Below are positions 1 through 13,058 of a DNA stretch of 64,000 nucleotides, piece after piece (the stretch's first letter is position 1; the number at the start of each line of letters is the position of its first letter). Source of the DNA: Paraspadella gotoi (taxonomy: Eukaryota > Chaetognatha). The stretch covers positions 2,660,887-2,724,886 of the forward strand of contig CM119267.1 in NCBI GenBank assembly GCA_051294375.1, written 5' to 3'. The notes under the pieces are model-generated. The model made no database searches. It was not told the DNA's origin and saw nothing but the letters and a program-made list of their open reading frames with translations. Made by a program: the position numbers and the translations under genes.

Positions 1-1725
1 GCCTGCACAACGAGATTCAGAAGCTTCAAGAAAAATGCGCAGGTAGCTCGTTATTTTTTTTAAATAGTCAAATAAATTTCAAATTTTAATATTTAATAAT
101 TTATTACAAATTATAATATTGAATAAGTTTTTCTTACGTAATAATAAATAGGTTTATTTATTTAATCAATAGTTTATCTCCCTCGATTATTTAGACTTGA
201 CTTTTCGTCTGGCGATGGAGGAGACGTCTCGCTCGTCTTCCGATGCAGACGTCCAGCGACACAACGACGAGTTGCAGTCTCTTCTGCGGCAAAGGGATGA
301 TCGATTGCTGCAACTCGAAGACGCGTTGCGAGAGCGTGACGGTCGACTGCAGGCGGTCGTGCGGCATCTGGAACGAGAGAGGGAGACGCGGGCTCGCGAG
401 TCAGCCTCCTTCTTGGAGCGGGAGCGCACACTGAAGGCAGAGTTGGAAGCGCGCGCCGGGAGAGTCGCTTTTCTCACCGCTGAGATGCACAAGTTTAAGG
501 TGAGGTCGTCATTTGCGCAACTTGAATTCATGTCATTTAGAAAGTTTTGAAAATCAATATGCAACTTTATATGCTATTATTGTAAAAAGTTACTCAAACT
601 AAAGGCGTCTTATTTTATTTCAAGTATGGTACAAATTGTACTACAATATCGATAAAAATGATATTACCTCAATTATCAACTTCCTCTCCGTGGAATTCTT
701 AGGTCAACAGAGGCAGCAGCGGCAGCGGAGGGAGCGGCGGCGCTGATGCCGCTTTAATCACCGTCCAGCCGGACGGCGCCGTTGAAACGAAATTCAAGAG
801 AGCGCCGCCAGTTAGAGCGTCGACGAGGGATTCGGCGCGCGTCAACAATGACGCCCCAAGGTCAATGCGCCATCTACGTCCGCTCTCCTCGTCATCCCCG
901 GCACCGAGAACGCCACGACGACAGGTGGCGCCTTTTTCAAGCGAATCGAGCTTCCAGCATCCGAGCGGCGTCGATGAGACATCGAGCAAACGCGTCGTCG
1001 CTGCAGGAGGGCGCCGTTTTCGTCAAATAGCGCCGGACGAGGCGTCGCGATGCGCCGAGGAAGGCGACGATGCTGGCGGCGTCGGTGGGCGCGGCGCCAT
1101 GAGTCTTCGTCCGACGCCTCCAGTGTTGCCTCCCATATTTGGACCTACTGGTCGACAAGGGGGTGGAAGCGGCGGCGGGTGCGGCGGCGGGGGCAGCGGC
1201 GGCGGCAATAGGCTTAACACTAACAACAACAACAACAACGTATTGCTGGGCGCCGAGGAGGAAAATTCTCGTAAAAGCGGCGTCATTTACGAAGACGTTA
1301 GCATCATCGATCTCGGCGGCGTCTCTGGCGGCGCCTTTGGCGGCGTCAAATCGAGCGATTCCGACGCCGTCTCGATCGGAGCCGAGGACGACTCCAACGA
1401 CGCCGACGCAGAGACGACGCCGGGTGAGAGTTCCACGGGAATGGCGTTGGCGAGCTCTCATCTCGGCGGGCTCTTGGGTGGGCTCGGTGACGCCGGAGCG
1501 AATCTCGAAGGTCCCGTCCTCGTGAGAAAGGCGAGAGTGAGAACCGTGAATAGAAAGGATCTGGCGCGACATCACCAAGCGGCCGCGGCGTCGTCACAGG
1601 GCGGGGCGCGGTCCAACGACGCCGGCGACCTCACGCTGGACGTCCTCGCAATCGACGCCGCCGATCGTGGCATCGCCAAGTGGTCGAGAAGAGAGAACGT
1701 GCCCAACAATCCCACGACGCCGTGA
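1..1725 (+). CDS. CCDC92/CCDC74-family coiled-coil protein, C-terminal 455 residues
   Basis: Three exons join in frame: 1-42 (reading from base 3), 195-499 and 703-1725, with the TGA stop at 1723-1725. Donors follow 42 (GTAGCT) and 499 (GTGAGG); acceptors are TTTAG at 194 and CTTAG at 702. The first junction splits an Asp codon and gives LHNEIQKLQEKC-A-D-LTFRL, which lines up with the LHSEIRRLQ...DLTYEL segment that I recall from vertebrate CCDC92. Next come about 85 residues of charged coiled coil ending RVAFLTAEMHKFK (CCDC92 has STIAYLTSQLH here). The rest is a Gly/Ser-rich disordered tail of about 340 residues with PPVLPPIF and a basic VRKARVRTVNRKDL patch near the end. Vertebrate CCDC92 is about 330 residues and sits at the centriole/cilium interface; this tail is longer. 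The 5' exons lie outside the window. Family assignment is strong, exact orthology is not, so no symbol is given. Confidence 0.82.
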
Positions 1726-1942
1726 CCGTGATGAGCGAGAGATAGAGAGGGAGTGCTCGACGGGCCCAAATTCGATCGCTTTTGAACCCTGTCTTGCATC
1801 GCAGATGGAAACAGAAAAACAAATGAAAAGAAAAGTGGAAAAAGAACGAATTAAAATTCCCATGTTACGACTCTGGACGGTGACAAAATATCCTGACCTC
1901 AAAAAAAAACAAAAAACTTACACTCACTAGCGTACCTCTCTC

Positions 1943-1996
<54 letters not shown>
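1726..1996 (+). other. Probable 3' UTR of the CCDC92-like gene, ending in a (TC)n tract
   Basis: This stretch follows the TGA stop. It becomes purine-rich and contains an A-rich run near 1900-1915, then an imperfect (TC)n microsatellite at about 1937-1993. No clean AATAAA signal is visible, so the polyadenylation site is not fixed. Confidence 0.4.
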
Positions 1997-1997
<1 letters not shown>

Positions 1998-3470
1998 CTC
2001 TCCCTCTCTCGCAATTTCTTCTAGTAGTCAAATTTATTTAATTTTTATTTTCTCGCATAATATTTTTTTTTAAATCTGCCAACGTCCATTAACTACTCTT
2101 TTTTATGCTTGGTGTCCGCGTCATCGATATGTTTAACCTCTCAAGCTCTGTTCGCTTCTTTTAAAGCTTGGTGTGCGACAAGCGATGTCAGCGAGTGGTC
2201 CGCTGGTCACTCAGAAAGGTGATCGATTAAATCTTTTAAAAAATGAAAGTAGTAATGGATTTTTCACGCGAATGACCTCAACTGAGAAAAGTAACGAAGG
2301 CTTTTTTTTTCTATTATTAATCATATAATTCTTTTTTTTATATTAATCTTCTTTTTTTTTATTCGTCGGATTGTTGTACCTCACAATTATAGAACCCACG
2401 ACGCATCTCTTTTAGGCATTTTAAATTATTTAAACGAGGAAGAAGAAAAAATCTCCTTAAATTTCATTGTTTTTTTTTTATTATTTTGATAAAATTAATT
2501 ATTGGCGGTAATACTAACCAAGAGATTGTTAAAGCTCATAACTATTTCTTTAAAAAAAATCCAATGTCGTGCTGTAAGGTTTTATGCTTTAGACAATGCC
2601 AAATTTGTTATTTCATTAACTCGTTTCCAATCAATAAAAGCAAATGGCTAATTACGTTCTTTTTTTTTTTACTTTAAAAAACCTGTGTTAGACTACATTT
2701 CTTTCAACATTTATATTTTTAAACATATTTAAACAGATCCAGAGGCACTTGGTCAATCTTTATTTGCTTTAAGTTTAAGATAGTTAGGCATGTTAAATTA
2801 ATTTTAAAACAAGAACCGCCAAGCTCAAGAGTGTTGCGTGGCAGTGACTTTTTTGTACCTCTTGTAAGAGGGATAGAGGCCTTAATCAACCACAGCCAGT
2901 CCAATCGCTTTCTCGAAACAAGCGAAAGAGGGCAGCACAAATTGTTGAACATCTTACGATATTAATTTTTCAGACAAAAGGCAACGGGATATGCCTTGAT
3001 GTGATTATTTGTAATGACTTATGAGGAACATGGTCCTCGGACTCGTCCTTACAAAATATTATAATACCCTTCAGAAAAAATAGCCTCTAAAATAATGCCC
3101 CTAATAGGTGTTTTTAAATATATTTCACTAAAACGTCAAAAAACGGATCAGGAGCAACATTAAAAATGTTGTTCTCTAACTTGATTGCTAATTGGTTGAG
3201 GCGATTCCATCAGCGACGAATCATCATCATCGAAGCTCGCCAATTTCATTCCTTCGGAAATTCCTCGATCCATTTATCCGGTTTGGTTCCATGCGAATAT
3301 CCCAGTTGTAGAGGGCTTAAAATGATAAAGAAAAAAAAATTAAAGTAAACATATGCACCTATTCATGTCAATTAAAATCCTTAAAATCAAGATCACCAAC
3401 TTTTAACTAATTTTTATTTCTTCAGTGTCGCTGTGACTCCGTGACTCCGACTTTCAGGATATCATTGCCG
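1997..3470. other. AT-rich intergenic DNA, no gene seen
   Basis: The stretch has many short T and A runs. The longest minus-strand frame (2719-2952) has no start context, splice signals or recognisable motif. I see no transposon termini. Confidence 0.4.
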
Positions 3471-3472
<2 letters not shown>

Positions 3473-3508
<36 letters not shown>

Positions 3509-3695
3509 TATTAATGAAAAAAAAATGCGCGCGCAATTCTTGACACGTGCGAGTGACACGTGCGAGTGACACGTGCGACGCCGATGGAAGATTTCCCTCT
3601 CGATATCCGACGGAGATGACGTCGGAGAACGATGAACAAATAATGAGGAATAAATGAGGATTAAATGGAGAATAAATGAGGATTAAATGGAGAAT
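3473..3695. repeat. (GAC)n microsatellite followed by two short tandem repeats
   Basis: A pure (GAC)n run lies at 3473-3509. It is followed by three copies of a 13-base unit (GTGACACGTGCGA) at about 3540-3580, then a tandem array of an AT-rich unit (AATAAATGAGGATTAAATGG) at about 3640-3695. Downstream to about 3790 there is loose repetition of ATGACTAA-like words. Confidence 0.8.
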
Positions 3696-4193
3696 TCTCA
3701 ATGACTAACATTTTTAAAATGACTTAAGACTGAGTCTGAATGACAAAGATTTGATGTCTAAGACTAAATGACAAATTAATGAGTCCTAATTAAGTTAACC
3801 ATGTTACAAAGGTAAGACTTCATGACGAGGGCTAAATTGCAATAATTTTGATCACTAAGTCAATCAGCTACTGCAGCATCATGAACTCATGCTGTTGCAA
3901 AACCTTTAATTTACATAAAACATAAAACCTTTCTTGGGTTTTCGGTCATTTGGTCAATTTGACTTTTGACTTGCACACACTCTCTCTCTCTTTCTCTCAA
4001 ACGTTAACTTTTCTTTTATTTTTTTATTACCTTTTCTTGTTTTGTCTCTTTTAGCCACTAATGTAATGATGACTTAGAAAATAAGTCGAAATACATTTTT
4101 TTGTTTCTTTATTCACTGATACTCCATAGTGAAAATGAGTATTTAATTAAGCATTCTACTAGTGCATGTGATGACATTAAAGCAATCAATGGT

Positions 4194-4334
4194 TTAACTT
4201 TTCTTGCTTCCAGATAGAAATTTCTGGTACTGCTTAGCTTGACGAATCTTTGTCTTCATGTTCTGGCGTTGATGGAATTTCGTCCTTTCAGCGATCCTTA
4301 CCTTCTTGGTAGTCTGGGATTCATGAAAAGCGGT
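4194..4334 (-). CDS. Probable terminal coding exon of an unidentified basic protein
   Basis: Read on the minus strand, a pyrimidine-rich stretch ends in CTAATCTAG at 4335, a good splice acceptor. It is followed by 46 open codons and a TAA stop at 4194-4196. The translation starts TAFHESQTTKKVRIAERTKF and ends QAKQYQKFLSGSKKS. It is strongly basic, as in nucleolar or ribosome-assembly factors, but I do not recognise the family. A GTAAGG donor-like word lies inside, so the exon could be split further. It is too short to stand alone, and upstream exons (at higher coordinates) were not found. Confidence 0.42.
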   Translation of the reverse strand, partial: TAFHESQTTKKVRIAERTKFHQRQNMKTKIRQAKQYQKFLSGSKKS

Positions 4335-5480
4335 CTAGATTAGGAGAGAATCGTAAAAAGAATCTAATTAATCGAAATGTTACGTCGTTCGTTGCGAAAT
4401 AATGAAACATGGAATTTGAGCAATACGCCGCGACTCAAATTTCAACGGGCTTTGATGGATTGATAAATAAAAGTATAATTTATAAATAAGTATAGTTATT
4501 TATTAACTTGATACATATATATAATAATAATATAATAAGTAATATTTAATTATATAATAAATTTATAACTTTATTATGATTATTAAACTTTAAAATCTTA
4601 ACCATTTAATAATCTTTAGAGCACCTATATTTATAATGATAAAAAATTTTAAGTAAAACAAAATTTTGTTCTGAAATATCGTCGGAACACGGAACCGATT
4701 ATGCGGATCTGTTTCACCGTCGTTGAAATCTGATCTCCTTCTTAGAAAAAAACTGAAAAGATCGAAAGTGGAAGAAGAAGAAGAAGAAGAAGAAGAAGAA
4801 GAAGAAGAAGAAGAAGAAGAAGAAGAAGAAGAAGAAGAAGAAGAAGAAGAGGGAAACTGGAAAAATAAAGGGAAACTGGAAATTTAAAAAATTTCGAGCC
4901 GGAAAGTTTAATGTGTCGCGCCGCAGTGCATACTTTTCCAGATGATCACATTATGATATGAATAAAATAAAATATTAAAACCAGCATCATATTTAAGATA
5001 TTCAATTAAAAAATTTAAAACTTTTTATATCAAAACTATCACCAATATTTTTAAAAATTAAAAAAGAATTTTGTATTCTTCTTTTATAATTTTTTTTATA
5101 TATTAAGTAAAATGCTTGATAAGATATAAATATATAATATATATTATTTTGAACTGTTTTTTTTAACATATAATTGCTTTTTCCGGTAGTCAGGTACAGG
5201 TATAAAACTTCTGCGCCTTATGTATATGATTACCNNNNNNNNNNAATACAACGATGATTACAAAATCACTATATAAAATATAAGTATAACAGACAAACAG
5301 ACGGACCGACCGACCGAAAAGCGACTCATAGAGTTTCTCCGCGAGTTTCGTAACTCAAAACCAAATCGAAGCGAAAATTGGAATCGAATTTCATTTGACG
5401 GAGAAAAAAAAGTCCTGGCAAAATCCAATCTGTTGGGCGGGTTGAGAGGTGGCCACGGAAAATATTACCCGATTTTCTAA

Positions 5481-5543
<63 letters not shown>

Positions 5544-5860
5544 GTCTTATGTGACGTGACAGACAGAGATGGAGTCGATTGGATTTTTGCAGTTGGAGAA
5601 TCGAGAGATTGAGAGATGGAGAGATGGAGAGAGAGACAAAGAAAAAGTTGTTAATCGCTCGTTATTCCTTTGTTAGTGACGCCGGTAACAAGATTCCTGT
5701 CAAAATTGTAGTTTGCGATATTTATCAGACGACAATATTAAATTGAACTTCTTTTGTAGAAATAAGAATGAAGAATTAAATTAGAAAAGATGCACTGTAC
5801 GATTTCCAGTTCAAAGAACTTTCAAGAAATAACAGAATATAATATCAAGAAATAATCAAA
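4335..5860. other. Intergenic DNA with (GAA)n, (TC)n and a 10-N gap
   Basis: AT-rich sequence with a pure (GAA)n run at about 4771-4850, a 10-base N gap at 5235-5244 and a (TC)n run at about 5484-5541. At about 5285-5360 lies a minus-strand copy of the GGTCGGTC dispersed family. No gene is supported. Confidence 0.6.
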
Positions 5861-5954
<94 letters not shown>

Positions 5955-5980
5955 GTAATAATAATAATAATAATAATAAT
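5861..5980. repeat. (AAT)n microsatellite, about 120 bases
   Basis: Nearly uninterrupted AAT repeats with one phase slip and one AGT interruption near 5953. Open frames here (poly-Tyr/Ile) are repeat artefacts. Confidence 0.9.
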
Positions 5981-6209
5981 TCAAAATATTTAAGAGGCTC
6001 ATTCTCGCTTGACTTTCGTTTTTAACTTTTGATGTTAATGATAATTTGTAATATATCTTTTTCGCTGACATCCAATTCTCGAGCCACCTCACTTACTTTT
6101 CCTTACCCTCTCCTTTCTCTTTTCATCCTTTCCCACCAGCAACACAGAATTCTTTTTTTTCCTCTTTGATCCGTTGATAAGAAAAGAAGATCAAACATAT
6201 TTGTCGTCG

Positions 6210-6830
6210 GATATTCATCACCGTCGTCGTCGTGGTCGTCGTCGTCGTCATATTCTGCTGCAAATAAGAGGCTTACGTCAGCGCGGAAAGCTTCGTCGTC
6301 GTCGTCGTCGTCGCCATCGTCGTCGTCGTCGTGAGATATCGTTTTACCTCAATTCAATTCAACCGTCAGATTCGTCGCGAAATCGTGAGCGTCGCTTTCG
6401 AACGTCATCGCGTAATAATCCTCGTCGTCGTCTTCATCGTCGTCCGAACGGCAGGTGGCGCAAAGGCACGCGCGTCGCGTCGTTCGCTGTCGTCGTCGTC
6501 GTCGTCGTCCTTTTCCTCTTCATTGACAACTTCGTCGTGATATTCATCTTTTTCTATTCGATTCTCTTTATCGTCGTTGTCATCGTCGTCGTCGTTGTCA
6601 TCATCGTTGTCCGCGTCGCCGACTTAGTCGGTTGTCATTATGATCATTGTCTTATTTAAGTTGGTCTCTGAATTCGTCTCTGTCGTCGTCGTCGCTTTCG
6701 TCGTTACCTTCGTCGTCGTCGTCATCGTCATAATCGTCTCGATCTCCAGCGGCGATCGAAGATTCTTACGCCGACGAAACTTGAGGATCGCGACGACGAC
6801 GTCGACGCGCGTGGGAACGCGAGAGGCGCT

Positions 6831-6889
<59 letters not shown>

Positions 6890-6890
6890 C
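6210..6890. repeat. TCG-rich compound trinucleotide region with a long (CGG)n tract
   Basis: A 500-base stretch dominated by TCG/GTC words, some decayed to TTG, TCA and CAT, is followed by an almost pure (GCG)n tract at about 6829-6890. It opens long Arg/Val/Ser frames, but the content is low complexity on all frames and I see no flanking exons, so it is not called coding. Confidence 0.75.
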
Positions 6891-7010
6891 TCATTTGGCG
6901 GTGAAAGCCGTAAACAGTTTTATCCTTCAGATGAACGTGAATGAGAATGATTTTCAGTTGCTTGACAGACAATGGAACCTCATGAGTTGGTTTGCTTGGT
7001 ACTTGATTTT

Positions 7011-7140
7011 AAAAATTAAATAGCTTGTCCAAAGTCAGGGGCTAGATGGCTGATATAATGATTATTGAATGAAAGGAAAATTTTTATATTGGCTGTGCAA
7101 TGTACCAAGACCCACTTCTGAAACGTATATATTGAACTTT
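7011..7140 (+). repeat. Dispersed repeat family 'GTCCAAAGTCAGG', copy 1
   Basis: The core GCTTGTCCAAAGTCAGGGGC recurs at 26165 and 61126, and in reverse orientation near 45312, 45610 and 45940. The shared region continues as an AT-rich stretch with a GAATGAAAGG-like word. It is probably a fragment of a transposable element; class unknown. Confidence 0.55.
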
Positions 7141-7341
7141 AAACAAACTAATGCGTACAACTTTCGTATTTCGCCTTTTCTTTTACTCAATTCCATTTTA
7201 AATTCGCTCCTTCCGTTTTTTTCTCTCTTTTTTTTTTTCTCCTCAATTTTTCTTTGCGTGTGGCACCCCTGTGGATCGAGGAAAGAAAGTTAACAAGAGA
7301 GAGAGAGAGAGAGAGAGAGACGAGAAGAGAGAGAGAGAAAG

Positions 7342-7373
<32 letters not shown>

Positions 7374-8058
7374 AAGTTAAATTTTGAAAGAAAGTAAATT
7401 TGTTGCTAAGAAAAAAAAAAGCTTTTAGGGTTTCGTAGACGCCTCCCTGCCTCCAGGTTCCAACGCTATATTTCAGGCGCTGGCGCCAGGCGCGAGTATC
7501 AGGCGCGGGTTTCAGGAGCAGGCGCAGACTGCGGTCACAGATCTGGTTAATCGCGTCCGTTCTCAGTCAACGAATCTCGATTGAATCATTCAAAAAGAAA
7601 TTTTTCTTTTGAGTTGAGTTCCTAGTTTTTATTTTTAGACGGAATTCAGAGTTAAGGTCGAAGGGGAACAACAACGACGACAACAACAACAACGACGACG
7701 ACAACTCACGAATTTTTGTGACGAAGAAAAGCGAAAATGGATTCGGGGTCTAATTGCAACTTGATTTATGAGCCTCGAAAAAAAAAGGAAAAACTAGGGA
7801 AGCAAAAACTCTCCATTCGTCGAGAAAAAGAAGTAATGAGACCGAAAGACCTTTTTTTATCATTATTGTTAAAAGTAAAAGAATATGTAATAAATTTGGA
7901 AAATTTCAGGAAAAAATTTAATTACCCGATCAGCAGTGAAAATATTAAAATATTATAAAATAAAAGTTTTGCATATATAATTATTAATTAACTCTCTACA
8001 CCTCGACACGTCCTTGTTCAGACTTAAGTGTCACCGAGTGGTCTCTGGGTCCAGAGAA

Positions 8059-8089
<31 letters not shown>

Positions 8090-8195
8090 AACCGACTCAA
8101 AACTAAAAGGGTCATCTTAAACGAGGACATCTGGTGGCCGAATATTGTCCCTCATTTTTCATGGCATACAATCATTTCGAGTAAAACAGAAGTCC

Positions 8196-8200
<5 letters not shown>
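7141..8200. other. Intergenic DNA with (GA)n, (AAC/GAC)n and (GAC)n
   Basis: Contains a (GA)n run at about 7297-7370, a mixed AAC/GAC run at about 7670-7705 and a pure (GAC)n at about 8058-8090. A GC-rich patch with repeated CAGGCGC words lies at 7470-7530. No supported gene. Confidence 0.5.
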
Positions 8201-8255
<55 letters not shown>

Positions 8256-8620
8256 AGTCCAAAGAATTGATTGGAATCCTGATGAAAAGATTTTCAAATC
8301 TTTTCTCGAGGCAGAAAAGTGACCGGTCGGTCGGTCAGTATGTCTGTGCGTGGGTCTTTCCCACTTATGTTTTTATTTTAAAGGCTTATAACTCGTCTAA
8401 TACTTTAACAATTCAGTTCATAATCGATAAGGAGGTAAAGTATCATGAGACTTTCCATGTGCATTTCGCAGTAGTGACTGGCCGATAGATTTTCGAGGAT
8501 TGTAAAGAGATATCAAAATCGTTATTCTTAAAGCCAATCTGATTGGGAAACCAAGTTGGTCGGTCAGTCGGTCGGTTTGTCTGTCCGTCGGTCTGTCACT
8601 CTTACGTTAAAAACTCTAAC
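8199..8620 (+). repeat. (CT)n tract and two copies of the GGTCGGTC dispersed family
   Basis: (CT)n at about 8199-8252. Two GGTCGGTC-family cores follow, at about 8320-8460 and 8552-8615. Each has GGTCGGTC, then TCTGTC-like words, CCCACTTA and a TATAACTCG-like word in the same order as copies at 25235 and 62020. Confidence 0.6.
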
Positions 8621-8772
8621 CTCAAACACTAGTCCCTAACGCTAACATTAATCACTAACCAAGTCCCTATCCAATATCCATAACCTGTAACCTCATCTTT
8701 AACTAAAAATAAAAAAACTAACGTCGTTCCGAATTCAAGATAAAATGGGTCGTTCTGGGAAAATAAGGCCCC
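8621..8772 (+). mobile_element. Partial copy of the CTAAC-rich MITE-like family
   Basis: CCCTAAC-like words run from about 8620 to 8700, followed by the 3' terminal motif ATGGGTCGTTCTGGGAAAAT ending in AAGGCC near 8770. The 5' terminus is missing. The same end is seen at 12324. Confidence 0.5.
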
Positions 8773-8899
8773 CTTTTTTTCAATATCCGAGTTCTGAATC
8801 GAATTCCTCGACCTCTCATGTTCCCCCGCAGATGATTTGAAGAAAGGGTGCTCTGAAAAATACGGAGAGAAACCGATTCATTTTTTCGACCACCCTTTA

Positions 8900-9649
<750 letters not shown>

Positions 9650-11783
9650 CGGTTGAGGTAAGGGCATCAACTGGATAGGATTTAATGGAATTTCGCTTTT
9701 TGGAATTTCCAGCGCCGAAAAAAAAAATGTGATGACTCGATGGTTATATCACGACGCCCGGGGGAAAAGTCCTGGTTTAGTCAACGGCGCCTCCCGTCCT
9801 ATTTACTCGTCGATATAACGACGCCGGGAAAATATTCAGAGTTGGTCTGATTTATAGAGCGGACCAGTGGCATTGTTGCCATACCGAGTGGCAATTGGCG
9901 ATTGGCCAGTGTCGATTAGCAATAGTGAAAATTTAACGCATTATTACCCAAGTCTAGGTTTTTGCAATAGCGAGTATTATTTGCGAGTGAAAACAGCGAG
10001 TGGCAACTGTGAGTTTTTGTGAATCGCTTTAGCTTTTCGTTTGCTACTTTAATATCCAATCTGATATTTATTACTTAATTTAAAATCTTTTTGAAATTAT
10101 GCTTTACATTATTTTATAGACCTTACCTTTTTGTCTGTTTGTCTCATCTTTTTTCCGTGCTAATTTCTTATTTTAAAGATTGAAAAGGTTTACAATGACT
10201 TATAAATAACTTTTTATACGGGCGACTCACAGAATTTTGAAGAATTCCCTCGCTTAGCTTATTTAGTTGATTTAAAACAAATTCAAACAAATCTTAAACA
10301 TTCTGCCCCTTCCCCCGCCTGACTCCACTGCCGCCCGCCCTCGCATTTCACTTGTCTCTACCCCTTACTCTCCTCATCTAGCCGAAGGTCGGAATTACGT
10401 AGATTTCCCTCCTGAGCCTGGTTCGTCCGCGAAATTTTCTGCACAGCAAACAGCGTCATCAATCACGTCGGTCCCTATGTCGTTCCACGTTCGTCGTCGT
10501 CGTCGTCGTCGTTCGTTCTTGTAATTCGGGTTTCAACAACAATCAGTCAGTCATGACGATAACTTGCGGACTAGCGGGTGACCAAGAAAACAAAAAATAG
10601 ACGATTGAAAGTTGGTAGAGATTATGAGGAGATAATTTAAGGTTTTAGGCGCGGAAGAGAGAGAGATAACCGAGCCAGGAGACGTCGACGAGAGATCAAC
10701 CGAGATCAGAGAGAGAGAGAGAGAGAGGAAGCGAGAGATGAGAGAGGAGATGTGAGAGAAGATGAGTAGGAAGAATGGTTAAAAAATTTTTGACTTATGG
10801 ATCAAGCAAAGTCGATTAGGATTGCACAACGACTTCAAAAGTAAAGGGGCGAAGAAGTTGTCGAGAGAGGAGAAGTGAGAGAAGAGAGAGAGAGAGAGGA
10901 GAGAGAGACCGAGAGAGAGGAGAGAGACAGAAGACGACAGGAGAGAACGAGAGCNNNNNNNNNNNNNNNNNNNNNNNNNNNNNNNNNNNNNNNNNNNNNN
11001 NNNNNNNNNNNNNNNNNNNNNNNNNNNNNNNNNNNNNNNNNNNNNNNNNNNNNNNNNNNNNNNNNNNNNNNNNNNNNNNNNNNNNNNNNNNNNNNNNNNN
11101 NNNNNNNNNNNNNNNNNNNNNNNNNNNNNNNNNNNNNNNNNNNNNNNNNNNNNNNNNNNNNNNNNNNNNNNNNNNNNNNNNNNNNNNNNNNNNNNNNNNN
11201 NNNNNNNNNNNNNNNNNNNNNNNNNNNNNNNNNNNNNNNNNNNNNNNNNNNNNNNNNNNNNNNNNNNNNNNNNNNNNNNNNNNNNNNNNNNNNNNNNNNN
11301 NNNNNNNNNNNNNNNNNNNNNNNNNNNNNNNNNNNNNNNNNNNNNNNNNNNNNNNNNNNNNNNNNNNNNNNNNNNNNNNNNNNNNNNNNNNNNNNNNNNN
11401 NNNNNNNNNNNNNNNNNNNNNNNNNNNNNNNAGAGAGAGAGAGAGAGACAAATGGCGCAAGATTTTCTTCGCTTGAAAAATCGGTCTCTCTCGGCCCCTT
11501 AGCCTTAGTTCCACTCTGGGATCGAAAACAATCCAAGTAAAAAGGGGAGAGAAAATGGCTCGGAAACAGATAGAGACAGAGAGGAACGGACGGACGGACG
11601 GACGGAGCGAAAGACACGAAAAGGGAATCAATCGATTGATTATTTTTGGCTAAAAAAATGACGAAAGTTTATATCTTTGCCTTTGAATCTTGGAGTTTTT
11701 AATTTGACGAAGATATTTGCATTTGAACAAGTTTCTTTTTGGTTGATTTTGATTTTTTATTTATTGGTTTAATAAACTTTAAA

Positions 11784-12324
11784 GGGCTCTGTTTTCTGAG
11801 AGTGCCCCATTGTTGGTTTACCCTAGAATTTAATTTTTTGTTTAATATTTTACATTGAACAGGTAAACCTATTGTGGATAAAGCGCTAAGTGGGCTGAAG
11901 TTGACTATCCGCAACTTCTTTAAGCCCCTCTAACAGCCAAGGAAAGGGTCCTGGGCTTGGAACCAGGCTTGAGGGTTTTCCAAAGTTGATGGCCGTTTTT
12001 ACGCTTCCTGAAGGGTAAGTACCATTGAGAATCAATTACGGTACCTAATTGCCAAGAGCTTATATTATTACCGGGTCATAACTAAAGAGTATATGCTTAT
12101 AGCTGGGGGTGAACATATTGCAGTGCCTGACTACACTATATCCAAACTCCTAACCATAATCCCTAACTCTAACCAAACCCTAAACCAATATTCATAATTT
12201 CTGACCCACGTCTTTAATCTTTAACTCAAAACCCAAACCTTAATCACTAACCAAATCCCTAACTTTAATCGCTAACCTAATTCCGAATTTTAGATAAAAT
12301 GGGTCGTTCTGGGAAAATAAGGCC
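11784..12324 (+). mobile_element. MITE-like element with CTAAC-rich interior, copy A
   Basis: The 5' end GGGCTCTGTTTTCTGAGAGT followed by GCCCCATT is complementary in pattern to the 3' end AATGGGTCGTTCTGGGAAAA followed by TAAGGCC. This gives imperfect terminal inverted repeats of about 28 bases on a 540-base element. The 3' half is rich in CCCTAA/CTAAC words. No open frame of a transposase is present, so it would be non-autonomous. Superfamily is not assigned; no clear target duplication is visible. Confidence 0.55.
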
Positions 12325-13058
12325 GAAGAGAGATACATATGAAGTTAAGCATAGTGCAATGAAATGTTCGAAATGCAATGTGAATTCCTTCGCCAAAAAT
12401 TTCACAAATTCTAGCTCATTCAGCGGAAGAGAATGTTCTTTAAGCGGCGAACAAATTCGACCAAAAATTCAGAGGCACACTCCTCCACAGACTTCGCACC
12501 TCCACCTGGAGAGTGACGCTAATGAAGACGCCCGACGCCCTGGCGATCGAATCATCGAGGTCAGCCACTAGCGCCACCCCTTTATTGGCGCCAACCGACA
12601 TTATTAACTAGCGCCACCCCTTTATCTTATGGCGCCTGTCTATACTTGGATTTCCTGTCTGCGAAACCTGCTGCTTTGACGAAGGGCGCGCCGTTGGGGT
12701 AAGACGTTTTCGTCTGCGGCGGCATTTGAGATGAGTCATTCAAAAGGGTAAGTCTTAAATTAATCAATGACTTACTGACTCAGTATTTAATCAATACATT
12801 TGGCGCGCCTAACTGTATATTGCATTTAAAAACTCAATGAGATTGATCGTCTTTCTGACCCGAGTCGACTTTTGCAAATGGAATATTAAATATAATATAA
12901 TAATTTTAATTCATTTAAATATAATATCATAAATTTAATTCAATTAAATAAATATTTTATGTAAATTTCCTTCTTTTGTTTTCTTCTTTTCAGTTAAAAA
13001 TCCGCAAATCTTTAAAGCCTTTCCCTTCAGACGATTTACGATTAAAAATTCTTGACAG

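Noticed and set aside
6174-6659. 161-codon Arg/Val-rich frame
   Set aside because: Low-complexity TCG repeat; the opposite and shifted frames are equally open.
10816-11631. Open frames of 220-270 codons across the 477-N gap
   Set aside because: Most residues are unknown (N) and the rest is (GA)n/(TC)n.
12299-12571. 90-codon frame beginning MGRSGKIRPKRDTYE
   Set aside because: Its start lies in the MITE terminal repeat and the paired copy (33000-33250) breaks the frame.
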